Positions 34,977 to 44,167 of a stretch of DNA of 64,000 nucleotides are shown piece by piece. Under the pieces are notes generated by a model, which made no database searches, was not told where the DNA came from, and saw only the letters and a program-made list of their open reading frames with translations. Source of the DNA: Dyella sp. GSA-30 (GTDB taxonomy: Bacteria > Pseudomonadota > Gammaproteobacteria > Xanthomonadales > Rhodanobacteraceae). Each line of letters begins with the position of its first letter. Positions within the stretch are counted from its first letter, which is position 1. The position numbers were made by a program, and so were the translations under genes. The DNA is taken from assembly GCF_027924605.1 (NCBI RefSeq), contig NZ_AP027042.1, positions 4,255,524 to 4,319,523 on the forward strand, read 5' to 3'.

Positions 34977-36191
34977 TCAGCCCCGCCGTCTTCGCACCGG
35001 GTTCCATCCCACCGCAACATCGATAGCCAAAGCCAGCATCATCGCAGCGGTGCCAACAACAAATAGCTCCCGATAATCTCCGCCCCCATGCGCGAACACA
35101 AAGGAGAAACCGTAGGCTGCTACCGCCTGGCATACCGCAAACGCGACAGTCGCCGTTCTCCAAGCCGGACCCTGCTGCGCAGGATGGTGTACAAGCAACT
35201 CGTGCACGCGCCCCAGCACCAACGGCACCGTACCCGTGACGAACGCACCCACTACCACGCTGGAAACGATGAGCCACGGCCCGGTCAGCCCAAGCGCCGG
35301 TATCGCTACGCCGCCGATCTCCAGTACGAATGCCAAACGCAGTGCGCGACTGAAACCCACCTTGTCCGCCAATGCCCCCACGAAAAGCGGACCGGCCGTC
35401 GCCCCTGCTCCGAACAGCACCCAGAACTCCGCACCTACTTGCAAACCCTGTCCAAGACCGCGGGCGACAAAATCGACCAGAAAGATCATGTGCGGCACCC
35501 AACCGGCGGCATTCAACGCGTACTCCACATACAGCGCACGCAACGTGCGTGACGGCGCCGCATGGCGATGATGGACAACTGGCGCGACTTGCGCCGCCGC
35601 CTGACCTGGCCATCCGTTCCACGCGATCATCGTCAGCACCAGGGAGATCAACCCCAGACCCATCCACGTGTCTTGCAGGCTACGTTGCAACAGCAGCGGC
35701 ACCAAGGTCCCCGATACGACGATCCCGATGCCCACGCCCATGAAGATGACACCACCGGCAAGCCCGCGCCGCGAAGGCAACACATGCGGTAGCACGGCGG
35801 GCGCGGCAAGCACCATCAATGCACCTCCCGCTACACCGGAAAGAAAGCGCCACCCGAAGAACCATGCAAATGACACCGGAAAGGCGCAGGTAAAGAATGC
35901 CAGCGTCGCCAGCGCCATCATGGCTCGCAAGGTAGTGACGCTGCCGATCTTTGCCGCGAGCCGCCGTCCAAGCAGCGCGCCAACGAGATAGCCGGCCAGA
36001 TTGGCGGCCCCAAGGTAAGCGGCCATGGATGCATCGAACCAATGAGCCGTGATGATGGCCGGCAACAGCGGGCTATAGGCAAAGCGTGCCAGGCCGATGC
36101 CAACCAGGCTTGCGCAGAAGGCTGCCAGAACAGCCCACCCCGCGTTGACGGAAGGCACGCTGGCGACATGCGTTTCAAGGATGCGGCTCAT
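34977..36191 (-). CDS. YbfB/YjiJ-family MFS transporter
   Basis: A 404-residue inner-membrane transporter with twelve predicted helices. The N-terminal GIGLARFAYSPLLPAI, the YLGAANLAGYLVGALLG loop and the WRFLSGVAGGALMVLAAP segment are hallmarks of this family. Substrate unknown. It is divergent from a LysR-type regulator gene at 36322, its probable controller. Confidence 0.9.
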   Translation of the reverse strand: MSRILETHVASVPSVNAGWAVLAAFCASLVGIGLARFAYSPLLPAIITAHWFDASMAAYLGAANLAGYLVGALLGRRLAAKIGSVTTLRAMMALATLAFFTCAFPVSFAWFFGWRFLSGVAGGALMVLAAPAVLPHVLPSRRGLAGGVIFMGVGIGIVVSGTLVPLLLQRSLQDTWMGLGLISLVLTMIAWNGWPGQAAAQVAPVVHHRHAAPSRTLRALYVEYALNAAGWVPHMIFLVDFVARGLGQGLQVGAEFWVLFGAGATAGPLFVGALADKVGFSRALRLAFVLEIGGVAIPALGLTGPWLIVSSVVVGAFVTGTVPLVLGRVHELLVHHPAQQGPAWRTATVAFAVCQAVAAYGFSFVFAHGGGDYRELFVVGTAAMMLALAIDVAVGWNPVRRRRG

Positions 36192-36321
36192 CGGCGAAGC
36201 CTCTTATTTCTTGATAGGCTAAGCGTAGAATCAATCTGCATTTCAGAGAACTGAATTGATTCGATAGCACCTATCTCATTTGGCGATAGGCGCGCATATG
36301 AGCCGATACGGGAGTTCGAGT

Positions 36322-37209
36322 ATGGACGTGGCTGATCTCAAGACATTTGAAGCCGTGGTCCGGCATGGCAGCATGAACAAGGCGGCCCAGGAGTTGCATA
36401 CCGTGCAGTCCAATGTCACGGCCAGGATCCAGGCACTCGAACAGGAGCTCGGCGTCGCCCTCTTCCAGCGTCACGCGCGCGGCGTCAATGCAACACCCGC
36501 AGGACAACGCATCCTGCCCTTCGTGGCACGGATCTCAAAACTGCTTGCCGAGGCAGAAAGCGCGGCGAAAGACGACGGTACTCCACATGGCGTGTTGACG
36601 CTTGGAAGCCTCGAAACCACGATGGCGTTACGCCTGTCGCCGGCATTGAGCGGGTTTGCCAGGAACTATCCCGATGTTCGCCTGGTCATCCGCAGCGGCA
36701 CCACGGAAGGACTCATTCGCCAAGTGGTCGAAAACCAACTCGACGGCGCTTTCGTCGCAGGGCCGATCGATCATCCAGAGATCGCGCAGGAACGCGTGTT
36801 CACGGAAGAACTCGTGCTGGTGACCAGCCAAGCCATTCAGACGCTCAAGGATCTGCCCAAGACTCCCGGCTTGAGGACCATTGTTTTTCAACTGGGCTGC
36901 TCCTACCGGCAGCGGCTGGAAACCATCCTAGCCGGCATGGGCATCGTCACCGCCAAGCCGCTGGAATTCGGCTCGCTCGATACCATCATCAACTGCGTAG
37001 CAGCCGGCATCGGTGTAACTCTGCTTCCGAGAGGCGTCGTGGCAGCGGCTGCCGAAAATGCCCGAATCAATGTGCATGCGCTACCGCGAAACCGTGCTTG
37101 GGTGGAGACCCTCTTTATTCGTCGCCACGAAGCGTATGTGTCCAGTGCTTTGAAGGCGTTTGTGGCAATGGCCCGAGAAGATCAGAGTGGCGGCTCGAAA
37201 CATGACTGA
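36322..37209 (+). CDS. LysR-family transcriptional regulator
   Basis: A 295-residue regulator: winged HTH at 1-60 (DLKTFEAVVRHGSMNKAAQELH, then VQSNVTARIQALE) and an effector-binding domain (about 88-290). ATG at 36322 follows GGAG at 36311-36314; start codons further upstream (36298, 36280) have no such site. Divergent from the MFS gene at 130 bp. The LysR binding site would lie in that gap. Confidence 0.92.
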   Translation: MDVADLKTFEAVVRHGSMNKAAQELHTVQSNVTARIQALEQELGVALFQRHARGVNATPAGQRILPFVARISKLLAEAESAAKDDGTPHGVLTLGSLETTMALRLSPALSGFARNYPDVRLVIRSGTTEGLIRQVVENQLDGAFVAGPIDHPEIAQERVFTEELVLVTSQAIQTLKDLPKTPGLRTIVFQLGCSYRQRLETILAGMGIVTAKPLEFGSLDTIINCVAAGIGVTLLPRGVVAAAAENARINVHALPRNRAWVETLFIRRHEAYVSSALKAFVAMAREDQSGGSKHD

Positions 37210-37697
37210 ACCTCGAATCGCGGTTTGATCAGCGCGTGGCGCTAAGCAGCGTAGAAAAGCATCCGAGCTAAGACCGTAAGATTATGGTCGATGCAATAGA
37301 CAACAGATGTTTCATATGCATTCTCCCTGCTTTTGTAATCACCCCTCTCGACAGATCCAGTTAAATCGCTGGAAATATTGAGCTTGTTAGCAGGCACTGC
37401 CTCTCAAGAAAGCCACGATACGCGACGACTTGATTATTTCACACTCTATTGACAGACTGCAGCCTTTACTCGCGCATAGCGCAATAGCATTGCGTGTTGG
37501 AATGGGGGAAAACGTGCAGTGATATCTATGGCTTCGCCACATAGTGGCGTTCGGTAACCACGGTTGCCTTTCTTTGGCCCGTAAATACGTCGCACGCTTC
37601 GCCCTGACATTGGCTAACGCTACGAGTGGTGGCGTCCCTTGTTGTGCAGGGACGTCCCACGGTTTTGCAAAACCACTCTTGGGCAAGGACGATAGCG
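37210..37697. other. Intergenic region upstream of the dehydrogenase operon
   Basis: About 490 bp with no supported gene. It contains a 6-bp hairpin (37634-37653, GTCCCT/AGGGAC) in the likely leader and AAGGA a few bases before the ATG at 37698. The promoter of the dehydrogenase operon is expected here. Confidence 0.4.
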
Positions 37698-39053
37698 ATG
37701 AAAATCAAACAACTCTTCTCTCCGGGCCGACGTAAATACGGTGTTTTCCCGGTAATTATCGGCATATCGCTGTTTTCGCTAATTCAAATACTCAATGCAG
37801 CCGATACGCGTACCACAGCACCGCCGCCTTTGCCGGTTTTGACCCCACAAGTTCCGCTGGAAATTACGGTCACCGGGTCGAACCCGACGCTGGCCTCTTT
37901 GCAACAGGACTTCGACGTTTTTTCCTGGCAGTCGTTTATCGCGCTCAATTGGCCCGCCAATCCAGATGGCACGCCCAATACGAACCTCACGATCGGGCAA
38001 GCTACCAATAACCCGGTGGTGTGGGAGAGTTATCGAGAGAGCCGCACCATTTTCCTTCCCGGCGGCGCCACACCTGCGCCGTGGGGCGAAGACAGCCCTC
38101 TTCCCGATGTCTGCAAGAACATCGACGCCAAGCATCTCCCGCCGGGAACGATGCACCTGACACAGGTGGGAAAGACCGCCAATGTGCTCGACGAAAGCGG
38201 CGAGCCGTTCAAGACCGGTCCTTTGATCGACCAGAACGGCCAGTACACGCGCTTTGCCATCATGACCAACGAGGCGATGTTCAACTACATCCTCACCAAC
38301 AAGATCTACTCCAAGGATGGACAAAAGGCGTTCAACGCGGACGCCAACTTCCCCGCCAGCAATACATCGACCCAGCAACTTGGCTCCATCATGATCAAGA
38401 CGGCATGGGTCAAGATGGGCGGGAAGTACGACCCCGCGAAGTTCTACACCACATACGCACTGGTCTATGACAACCCCGCGGAAGAACCCGGAGTCAAGCC
38501 CTCTTGCGTGCTCACGCAGGTCGGCCTGGTAGGCTTTCACATCGCGCACAAGACAGCGGGCGAGCCCCAATGGGTATGGTCCACGTTCGAGCACGTGGAC
38601 AACGTGCCAACCCAGGGCCAGAAACCTGCACTGCCTGCTTACAACTTCTTTGATGCGCACTGCAAAGGCTGCAAGGTCAATGAACCGCCGCCGCGCCCCT
38701 GGAATCCGGGCACTGCGTATACAAAGCCCACGCAGGTGGAGCGCGTGATTGCCATCACCCCGGAGGCGCAGCAACTCAACGCGTCCTATCATCAGGCCCT
38801 GGCCGCCGTCGTTCCGGATTCGGTCTGGCTGAATTATGAGCTGGTCAGCACGCAGTGGCCGACCAACGCAAAGAGCAAAGTGGACCCTACCGGTGTCCCC
38901 GCACCATCGTTCCTGGCCAATACCACTCTGGAAACCTATATCCAGGGCCACGTCAAGCAGACCTCCAGCAGCTGCATGGCGTGCCACAACAATGCCACGA
39001 CAACGACGGGCAACTTCTCGGACTTCACCTATCTGCTTCAACGCGCGCAGTAG
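37698..39053 (+). CDS. Long mono-haem c-type cytochrome-like protein of the dehydrogenase operon
   Basis: A 451-residue protein with an N-terminal membrane anchor or signal (about 13-33), a large domain of unknown fold (about 40-400) and a single C-terminal haem motif C426-M-A-C-H430. An earlier CxxC (C322/C325) lacks the His. The large domain has many Trp/Tyr. Known FAD-glucose or sorbitol dehydrogenases use a tri-haem cytochrome as electron acceptor; this protein takes that genetic position but with a different architecture. It may pass electrons from the flavoprotein to the respiratory chain. It starts after AAGGA and is followed by the small subunit after 18 bp. Confidence 0.7.
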   Translation: MKIKQLFSPGRRKYGVFPVIIGISLFSLIQILNAADTRTTAPPPLPVLTPQVPLEITVTGSNPTLASLQQDFDVFSWQSFIALNWPANPDGTPNTNLTIGQATNNPVVWESYRESRTIFLPGGATPAPWGEDSPLPDVCKNIDAKHLPPGTMHLTQVGKTANVLDESGEPFKTGPLIDQNGQYTRFAIMTNEAMFNYILTNKIYSKDGQKAFNADANFPASNTSTQQLGSIMIKTAWVKMGGKYDPAKFYTTYALVYDNPAEEPGVKPSCVLTQVGLVGFHIAHKTAGEPQWVWSTFEHVDNVPTQGQKPALPAYNFFDAHCKGCKVNEPPPRPWNPGTAYTKPTQVERVIAITPEAQQLNASYHQALAAVVPDSVWLNYELVSTQWPTNAKSKVDPTGVPAPSFLANTTLETYIQGHVKQTSSSCMACHNNATTTTGNFSDFTYLLQRAQ

Positions 39054-39071
39054 CTCTCAAGGAGACAAGCC

Positions 39072-39566
39072 ATGAGCAATGATATGGATAATTTCATCGG
39101 TCTTAGCGCTGTGCTGACAGGCTTCAATCAGAGCGTGCTTGCACCCGAGCTGGACCCGGTTGACATCAAATCGGAGTACTTGCCTTTCTTCACGCAGAAG
39201 ATCGCGCAGGAAAGCAGTAACCCGCTGCTGGTTGGCCAGATCTTTCAAAAGTATTCGGCGCTTCAGGCCAAGGGACTCACATCCCAGCAAATTGGCGAGG
39301 CCATGCTGGATTCTGCCAATGGCGAAGCGTTTGTGCTGGCCTGTCGCAAGTTGATTTTCATGTGGTACTCAGGCGCGTGGCCCACGCTTATTTCCGCAAC
39401 GGCGACAGAGCCCGCCAGCACCGTAAGCGACCTGATTTCCGAGAATGCCTATACCTCGAGTCTCGTGTGGCAGGTCATGCAGTCCCATCCCATGGGCGAT
39501 TCCAATTACCGCTACGGATATTGGGCCAAGCCGCCTGTTCCGCTTAGCGACTACACGGGTAATTGA
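39072..39566 (+). CDS. FAD-SLDH-type small (gamma) subunit
   Basis: A 164-residue helical protein with the sorbitol-dehydrogenase small-subunit pattern near its start (FIGLSAVLTGFNQSVLAPELDP) and a C-terminal YRYGYWAKPPVP. In relatives it is a chaperone-like partner that carries the Tat signal and leads the catalytic subunit to the periplasm. Here no Tat or Sec signal is visible; the start follows AAGGAGA. The catalytic subunit gene follows 11 bp later. Confidence 0.78.
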   Translation: MSNDMDNFIGLSAVLTGFNQSVLAPELDPVDIKSEYLPFFTQKIAQESSNPLLVGQIFQKYSALQAKGLTSQQIGEAMLDSANGEAFVLACRKLIFMWYSGAWPTLISATATEPASTVSDLISENAYTSSLVWQVMQSHPMGDSNYRYGYWAKPPVPLSDYTGN

Positions 39567-39577
39567 GGAGACCGCAC

Positions 39578-41566
39578 ATGACTACGCAATCCTACGACCT
39601 GGTGATCGTCGGCTCAGGCATCTCCGGCGCGATCGTCGCTTATCAGTTGGGCAAGCAAGGCAAGAAGGTGTTGATCCTGGAAGCCGGCCAGGCCGTGCCG
39701 GTCGACCGCAGCGGCTACATGAGCACGTTTTTCAAGGCCAACGCCAAGACGCCGGAGTCGCCGTATCCGCCGACCACCCAAGACCCCAAGGAGTCCACAC
39801 CGAACAACCCGTTGGGCCTGCCCAACCCGGCACTGGAGAACGTGCCACGCTACACCGTGCTGCAGGTGCGCGCCTGGCGTAAGCCGGACCAGTGTTACTT
39901 CATCTATCCGCCCCAGCCGCTTGGTCTCCAGGGAGACAGCCCGGAAGCGTTGTTCGCCTTTGCCAGTTCGTACGAACGCATCGGCGGCGGCACTACGTGG
40001 CATTGGCTCGGCACCAGCTTGCGGTTGTTCCCCAGCGACTTTGAACTCAAGACACGGTACGGCCAGGGTGTTGATTGGCCTGGCGGCAAGACGTTCTACC
40101 AGACGCTGGTTCCGTACTACGAAAAAGCGACCAACGAAATCGGCGTGGCAGGCGACAAGATCGCCCTGGATAAGCTCTACGCACAATTTGGCGTCGAGCC
40201 CTCCGGCACCTATGGCCCGAGCTACAACTACCCCATGCCTCCCATCGTGGAGTCGCAGGTAGACGCGGTGTTCGGCCAGATCACCACGCTGACCGTCGAC
40301 GGCAACCCCGTTTACACCACACCGACGCCGCAAGGGCGCAACTCGTTGCCCGGGGACCGGCGTCAATGCGCCGGCAACACCAATTGCATTCCCATCTGCC
40401 CGATTCAGGCCAAGTACGACGCGACCGTCACCCTCAACAATGCGCTGCAAACGGGTAACGTCGACATTCGCTATCGCACGGTTGCCAACAATATCCGTGT
40501 CGATGAAACGACAGGAGAAATCATCGGCATCGACTACATCACCTACGACGACCATCTAGGCCCGCAAACGGGAACCGGAACGGCGGTAGGCACGAAGTAC
40601 CTGCTCGCGGCGCACGCCATCGAAACACCCAGGCTCTTGTTGATGTCGAACAAGAACAAGCATTTCCCGCAAGGCGTCGCCAACTCCAGCGGCCAGGTCG
40701 GCCGTAACTTGATGGACCACGTCATGTACCTGGCCTGGGGGCTGGCCAAGGATCCTGTCTACGCGTATCGCGGCCCCTTGGCGACATCGGGTTTCGAATC
40801 GTTGCGCGATGGCGCGTTTCGCAAGAACCGATCCGCCTACCGCATCGAAATAGGCAATGAGGGCTGGCAATGGGCGGCGAACGATCCGTACACCACGCTC
40901 GCGGACTTTGTCTTCGGCCAGAACAGTAGCCAGCTCAATGGCAATTCCGTCAATCAACAAGGCCAGCCGCTGCGCTTCAACCCGGCTCTGCCCGCCAACA
41001 GCCAACTCTTCGGCGAGCAATTGGTCAACACCCTCAACGCCGTTTACATCCGGCAGGTTCGCCTGGGATACCTCATCGAGCAACTTCCAGACCCCGACAA
41101 CCGGGTGCAGCTCTCGTCGACCGAAAAGGATCATCTAGGCCTGCCCCGCCCCCAGGTCACCTATCGCATACGTAGCGACTACGAGCGCGATGCATTTGTC
41201 TCCGCCAAAGCCGTCTCGACGGAGATCTTCAAGACCATCGGTGCCACGGAGTACACCACCGTGCCACCTGCTCCGGTGTTATATGGAACTGCGGGCAAAG
41301 TGACCGCCACCAACTTTCAGTACAAGGGAAACAACTTCACCTTCTATGGTGCGGGCCATATCGTAGGGACGTACCGCATGGGCGATAAAAAAGCGGACTC
41401 CGTACTCAACGCACGGCAGCAATCCTGGGACCACAGCAACCTGTATATGGTTGGCAGCGGCGTGTTCCCGACGGTTGCCACGGGTAATCCTACCTTGACC
41501 ATCGCCGCGCTTGCGTTTCAGGCGGCGGACAACATCTTGGCGGATCTTAATCAACCTCACGGGTAG
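39578..41566 (+). CDS. GMC-type FAD-dependent dehydrogenase, catalytic subunit with 3Fe-4S motif
   Basis: A 662-residue glucose-methanol-choline family oxidoreductase. An FAD-binding GSGISGAIVAYQLG is at the N-terminus, the GGGTTWHWLG flavin loop near 140, a Cys motif C264-x5-C270-x3-C274 (with a CIPICPIQAKYD surround) that matches the 3Fe-4S ligands of Burkholderia FAD-glucose dehydrogenase, and a C-terminal GAGHIVGTYRMG plus VGSGVFPTVATGNPT with the active-site His/Asn region. It would oxidise a sugar or polyol and pass electrons through the iron-sulfur cluster to the cytochrome. No export signal. GAGGAG precedes ATG 39578. Confidence 0.9.
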   Translation: MTTQSYDLVIVGSGISGAIVAYQLGKQGKKVLILEAGQAVPVDRSGYMSTFFKANAKTPESPYPPTTQDPKESTPNNPLGLPNPALENVPRYTVLQVRAWRKPDQCYFIYPPQPLGLQGDSPEALFAFASSYERIGGGTTWHWLGTSLRLFPSDFELKTRYGQGVDWPGGKTFYQTLVPYYEKATNEIGVAGDKIALDKLYAQFGVEPSGTYGPSYNYPMPPIVESQVDAVFGQITTLTVDGNPVYTTPTPQGRNSLPGDRRQCAGNTNCIPICPIQAKYDATVTLNNALQTGNVDIRYRTVANNIRVDETTGEIIGIDYITYDDHLGPQTGTGTAVGTKYLLAAHAIETPRLLLMSNKNKHFPQGVANSSGQVGRNLMDHVMYLAWGLAKDPVYAYRGPLATSGFESLRDGAFRKNRSAYRIEIGNEGWQWAANDPYTTLADFVFGQNSSQLNGNSVNQQGQPLRFNPALPANSQLFGEQLVNTLNAVYIRQVRLGYLIEQLPDPDNRVQLSSTEKDHLGLPRPQVTYRIRSDYERDAFVSAKAVSTEIFKTIGATEYTTVPPAPVLYGTAGKVTATNFQYKGNNFTFYGAGHIVGTYRMGDKKADSVLNARQQSWDHSNLYMVGSGVFPTVATGNPTLTIAALAFQAADNILADLNQPHG

Positions 41567-41817
41567 AAGGCGTAGCCAGTGACCCACTGCATGTCCGGTT
41601 TTTTCTCCTAGGCTCGCCCCAGTCACGACAGATCCGCTTCAGTTCGTGACTTCCACCACCGGGGCGCAGATGTCATCTGCGTCCCGTACTCCGCGTAAGG
41701 CGTGCAACAAAGCCATTCTCGCTCCCTGAGATCGCATCTCTGGATGATAACTACGGCCTGATTGCTTTACCCAAGCGTCAGCGATCGGAAAATCACAAGC
41801 AATACAAGGAGCGCAAG

Positions 41818-43431
41818 ATGTCCAGCGACGTAAAGATAGACGCAGCTCACAACTCAACATTACCCAACCCCACGGACACTGCAGTAATGCACGCAGAATT
41901 GGCTGCAGGCGGCGGGGCAGCCTTGGTCGGATTCTTGCAGGATGCGCCGGGGGCCGTGTTACGTACTGCGCAAGACGAACTACGCCAAAAAGTGCGACCA
42001 GAACAGTTCGGAGCGGTGGCCGACTATGATCCGGCCACGGATACAGGCACTGACAACACCCCATATTTTACGGCGGCGATCAGTTATCTCGCATCCCTTG
42101 GCGGAGGCGTACTTGCTCTCGGTTCGGGCAAGTATCTTGGACAGTTCGAAATCGACAGTCCATTCATTCATATAGTTGGAGAAGGTGAATGGGCGACCTC
42201 CGTTTACAACGTGAACAACAGTCCGGTTGTTCTCATAACGAATACAAACAATAGCATCACCGATATAACTGTCGAAGGAATGGCCATCCTCAACAGAAAT
42301 CCAGACACCTGGAACGCCTGTGATGGCATCGCCATTCAAAGCGTACAAGCAAACCAGGCGTGCTCCTTTCTTACCTTCAAAGATCTGTACATCTTTGAGA
42401 TGAGATATGGCATCTTCATCTCGGGCGGATCCATCTGGAACCTGTACGAGCGTGTGCATGTGTCGACTTCGCTCATAAACGGCATGAACGTCGACGCGAC
42501 TGACAACGTTGGAGCGCAGACTTTCAATATGTGCAGGTTCGCCGCATGCGGGCAGCACGGTATATTCGTTAACAGCTCGTTCTCGACATTTCCCGTTGTG
42601 AATTGGACGTTTTACAACACCACCATTGAGCACAATCTCGCCAACGGGGTGCGTGTCACCGGGACTGGCGGAGGCATCCAAGCGTGGATTTTTAGCGGCT
42701 GCTATATGGAAGAAAACACCTATGGTATTTCGCCTGGCGGCACGAACGGCCTGGTAAAAGCTCACGTATTCATCGATTGTCCAAATGTCTTCGGCTTGAC
42801 GTTTGACACGTGCACGTTCTTCGGAGCATCGCCCTCGCACGCCAATCTTGACTACAGCATCTATGTCAACAGTACATTGATGACAACCGTCATTGGTGAA
42901 GTAAAAGGATGTCGTTTTGGCACGTCAACGACCAACGATATCTTCTGGCCCGCTGGCGTCACACTAGGCAAGAACGTCTACACATCGACCAACAATGTCG
43001 ACCGACTTCAAGGGTCGTTTGATATTCGCGACATGACGCAGGCACCGCTGCCTTTTACGCCATCGGTCAGCTTTAACGGGTCATCCGCCGGCATTGCCTA
43101 CAGTAACCGGATTGGCCGTTATGCGCTGCACGGAAATGTTGTCTATTTCGAGATCTATGTATCGCTAACCAGCAAAGGTACGGCAACCGGCGTAGCAACA
43201 ATCGACGGCCTTCCTGTCGCAACCTCGTCAACAACCAATTTGATACCCGCTTTTTCTGTTCATGCAGACCAGCTTGCTTCTGGCGTGAATCAGGTCGTCG
43301 CGCGAGCACTGGCAGGCAGCACATCCATACAGCTGAATAAATTTTCATCCGGAACGATTGCGCAGCTCAGCAATGCCGATTTTGGCAACTTCACCGCCAT
43401 CAGTGTCAGCGGTCACTACTTCCTGCAATAA
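41818..43431 (+). CDS. Phage tailspike-like right-handed beta-helix protein
   Basis: A 537-residue protein. Residues about 28-90 have the tail-fibre pattern GGGAALVGF, GAVLRTAQDELRQ and FGAVADYDPATDTGTDNT common at the start of phage tailspikes; residues about 95-400 form a pectate-lyase-superfamily parallel beta-helix with N/T-rich turns; a C-terminal beta domain follows (about 410-537). Such proteins bind or cut surface polysaccharide. The gene is A/T-richer than its neighbours and no other phage gene is near, so it looks transferred. AAGGAG precedes ATG 41818. It has no signal peptide. Confidence 0.75.
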   Translation: MSSDVKIDAAHNSTLPNPTDTAVMHAELAAGGGAALVGFLQDAPGAVLRTAQDELRQKVRPEQFGAVADYDPATDTGTDNTPYFTAAISYLASLGGGVLALGSGKYLGQFEIDSPFIHIVGEGEWATSVYNVNNSPVVLITNTNNSITDITVEGMAILNRNPDTWNACDGIAIQSVQANQACSFLTFKDLYIFEMRYGIFISGGSIWNLYERVHVSTSLINGMNVDATDNVGAQTFNMCRFAACGQHGIFVNSSFSTFPVVNWTFYNTTIEHNLANGVRVTGTGGGIQAWIFSGCYMEENTYGISPGGTNGLVKAHVFIDCPNVFGLTFDTCTFFGASPSHANLDYSIYVNSTLMTTVIGEVKGCRFGTSTTNDIFWPAGVTLGKNVYTSTNNVDRLQGSFDIRDMTQAPLPFTPSVSFNGSSAGIAYSNRIGRYALHGNVVYFEIYVSLTSKGTATGVATIDGLPVATSSTTNLIPAFSVHADQLASGVNQVVARALAGSTSIQLNKFSSGTIAQLSNADFGNFTAISVSGHYFLQ

Positions 43432-43470
43432 CATTCACCGAGGCGTCTCGATCGAACATAGCCTTCAGAG

Positions 43471-43502
43471 ATCCGGTTGCGATGATTGCACCGCAACCGG
43501 AT
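43471..43502. terminator. Bidirectional terminator hairpin
   Basis: An 11-bp perfect stem (ATCCGGTTGCG/CGCAACCGGAT) with a 10-nt loop lies between the convergent tailspike and gluconokinase genes. Confidence 0.65.
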
Positions 43503-43503
43503 T

Positions 43504-44019
43504 TCAAAGGTCCAGAAAGGCTATGACTTCCTCGACAATAGAGCTCAGCACATTCGTAGCACATACCGTCAGCACGTCAGGCTCGCCGATTGGCAGCTCC
43601 AGATCACGAAACTGACTATCAACCAGGCTAGAGGGCATAAAGTGACCAGGACGATGAGCCACACGCTCAGCAGCAACTTCCTGCGATAGCTGCAGGAAGA
43701 CGAAGCCCAAACCAGGCACCGCTGCACGCAACACATCGCGATAGCGGCGCTTGAGCGCAGAACAGGTCAGCACAGCGGGCATCCCGGTTACAACGGCCCG
43801 TGCCAACTCCTCTCCCAAACGCTCAAGCCAACCCTGACGGTCGCCATCGTTCAGCGGAATACCGGCTCGCATCTTGAGAACATTCTCCTCAGGATGAAAC
43901 GCGTCACCCTCGATGAGCATTGCGCCTGTCTGCTCGCATATGGCGGCGGCCACAGTGGACTTGCCGCAGCCGGCGACTCCCATGATGACAAGGGCGCGCA
44001 TATTGTCTGGCATCTTCAT
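43504..44019 (-). CDS. gntK: Gluconokinase
   Basis: A 171-residue kinase that makes 6-phosphogluconate from gluconate and ATP. The Walker A GVAGCGKST (14-22), EGDAFHPEENVLKM (about 37-50), SALKRRYRDVLR (about 87-98) and HFMPSSLVDSQ (about 125-135) match GntK/IdnK. Length is normal. It lies two genes from the FAD-dehydrogenase complex; if that complex makes gluconate, this would be the next step, but the tailspike gene lies between and the strands differ. Confidence 0.93.
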   Translation of the reverse strand: MKMPDNMRALVIMGVAGCGKSTVAAAICEQTGAMLIEGDAFHPEENVLKMRAGIPLNDGDRQGWLERLGEELARAVVTGMPAVLTCSALKRRYRDVLRAAVPGLGFVFLQLSQEVAAERVAHRPGHFMPSSLVDSQFRDLELPIGEPDVLTVCATNVLSSIVEEVIAFLDL

Positions 44020-44167
44020 TGTTGCAGGGTCACGCGAATAGTCCGCCTATGCAACCCTTCGATTGTTCCATATGTTGGTACTGATCAGATCCCCGTCTCC
44101 CTCATTCATGAGAGAAACGGGTCCTTTCAAGACAATGTTGAAACACAGCGATGCGGCCAATCAATGC

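Noticed and set aside
37387-37686. 99-codon minus-strand open frame upstream of the cytochrome gene
   Set aside because: No ribosome-binding site or family; lies across the likely promoter and leader.
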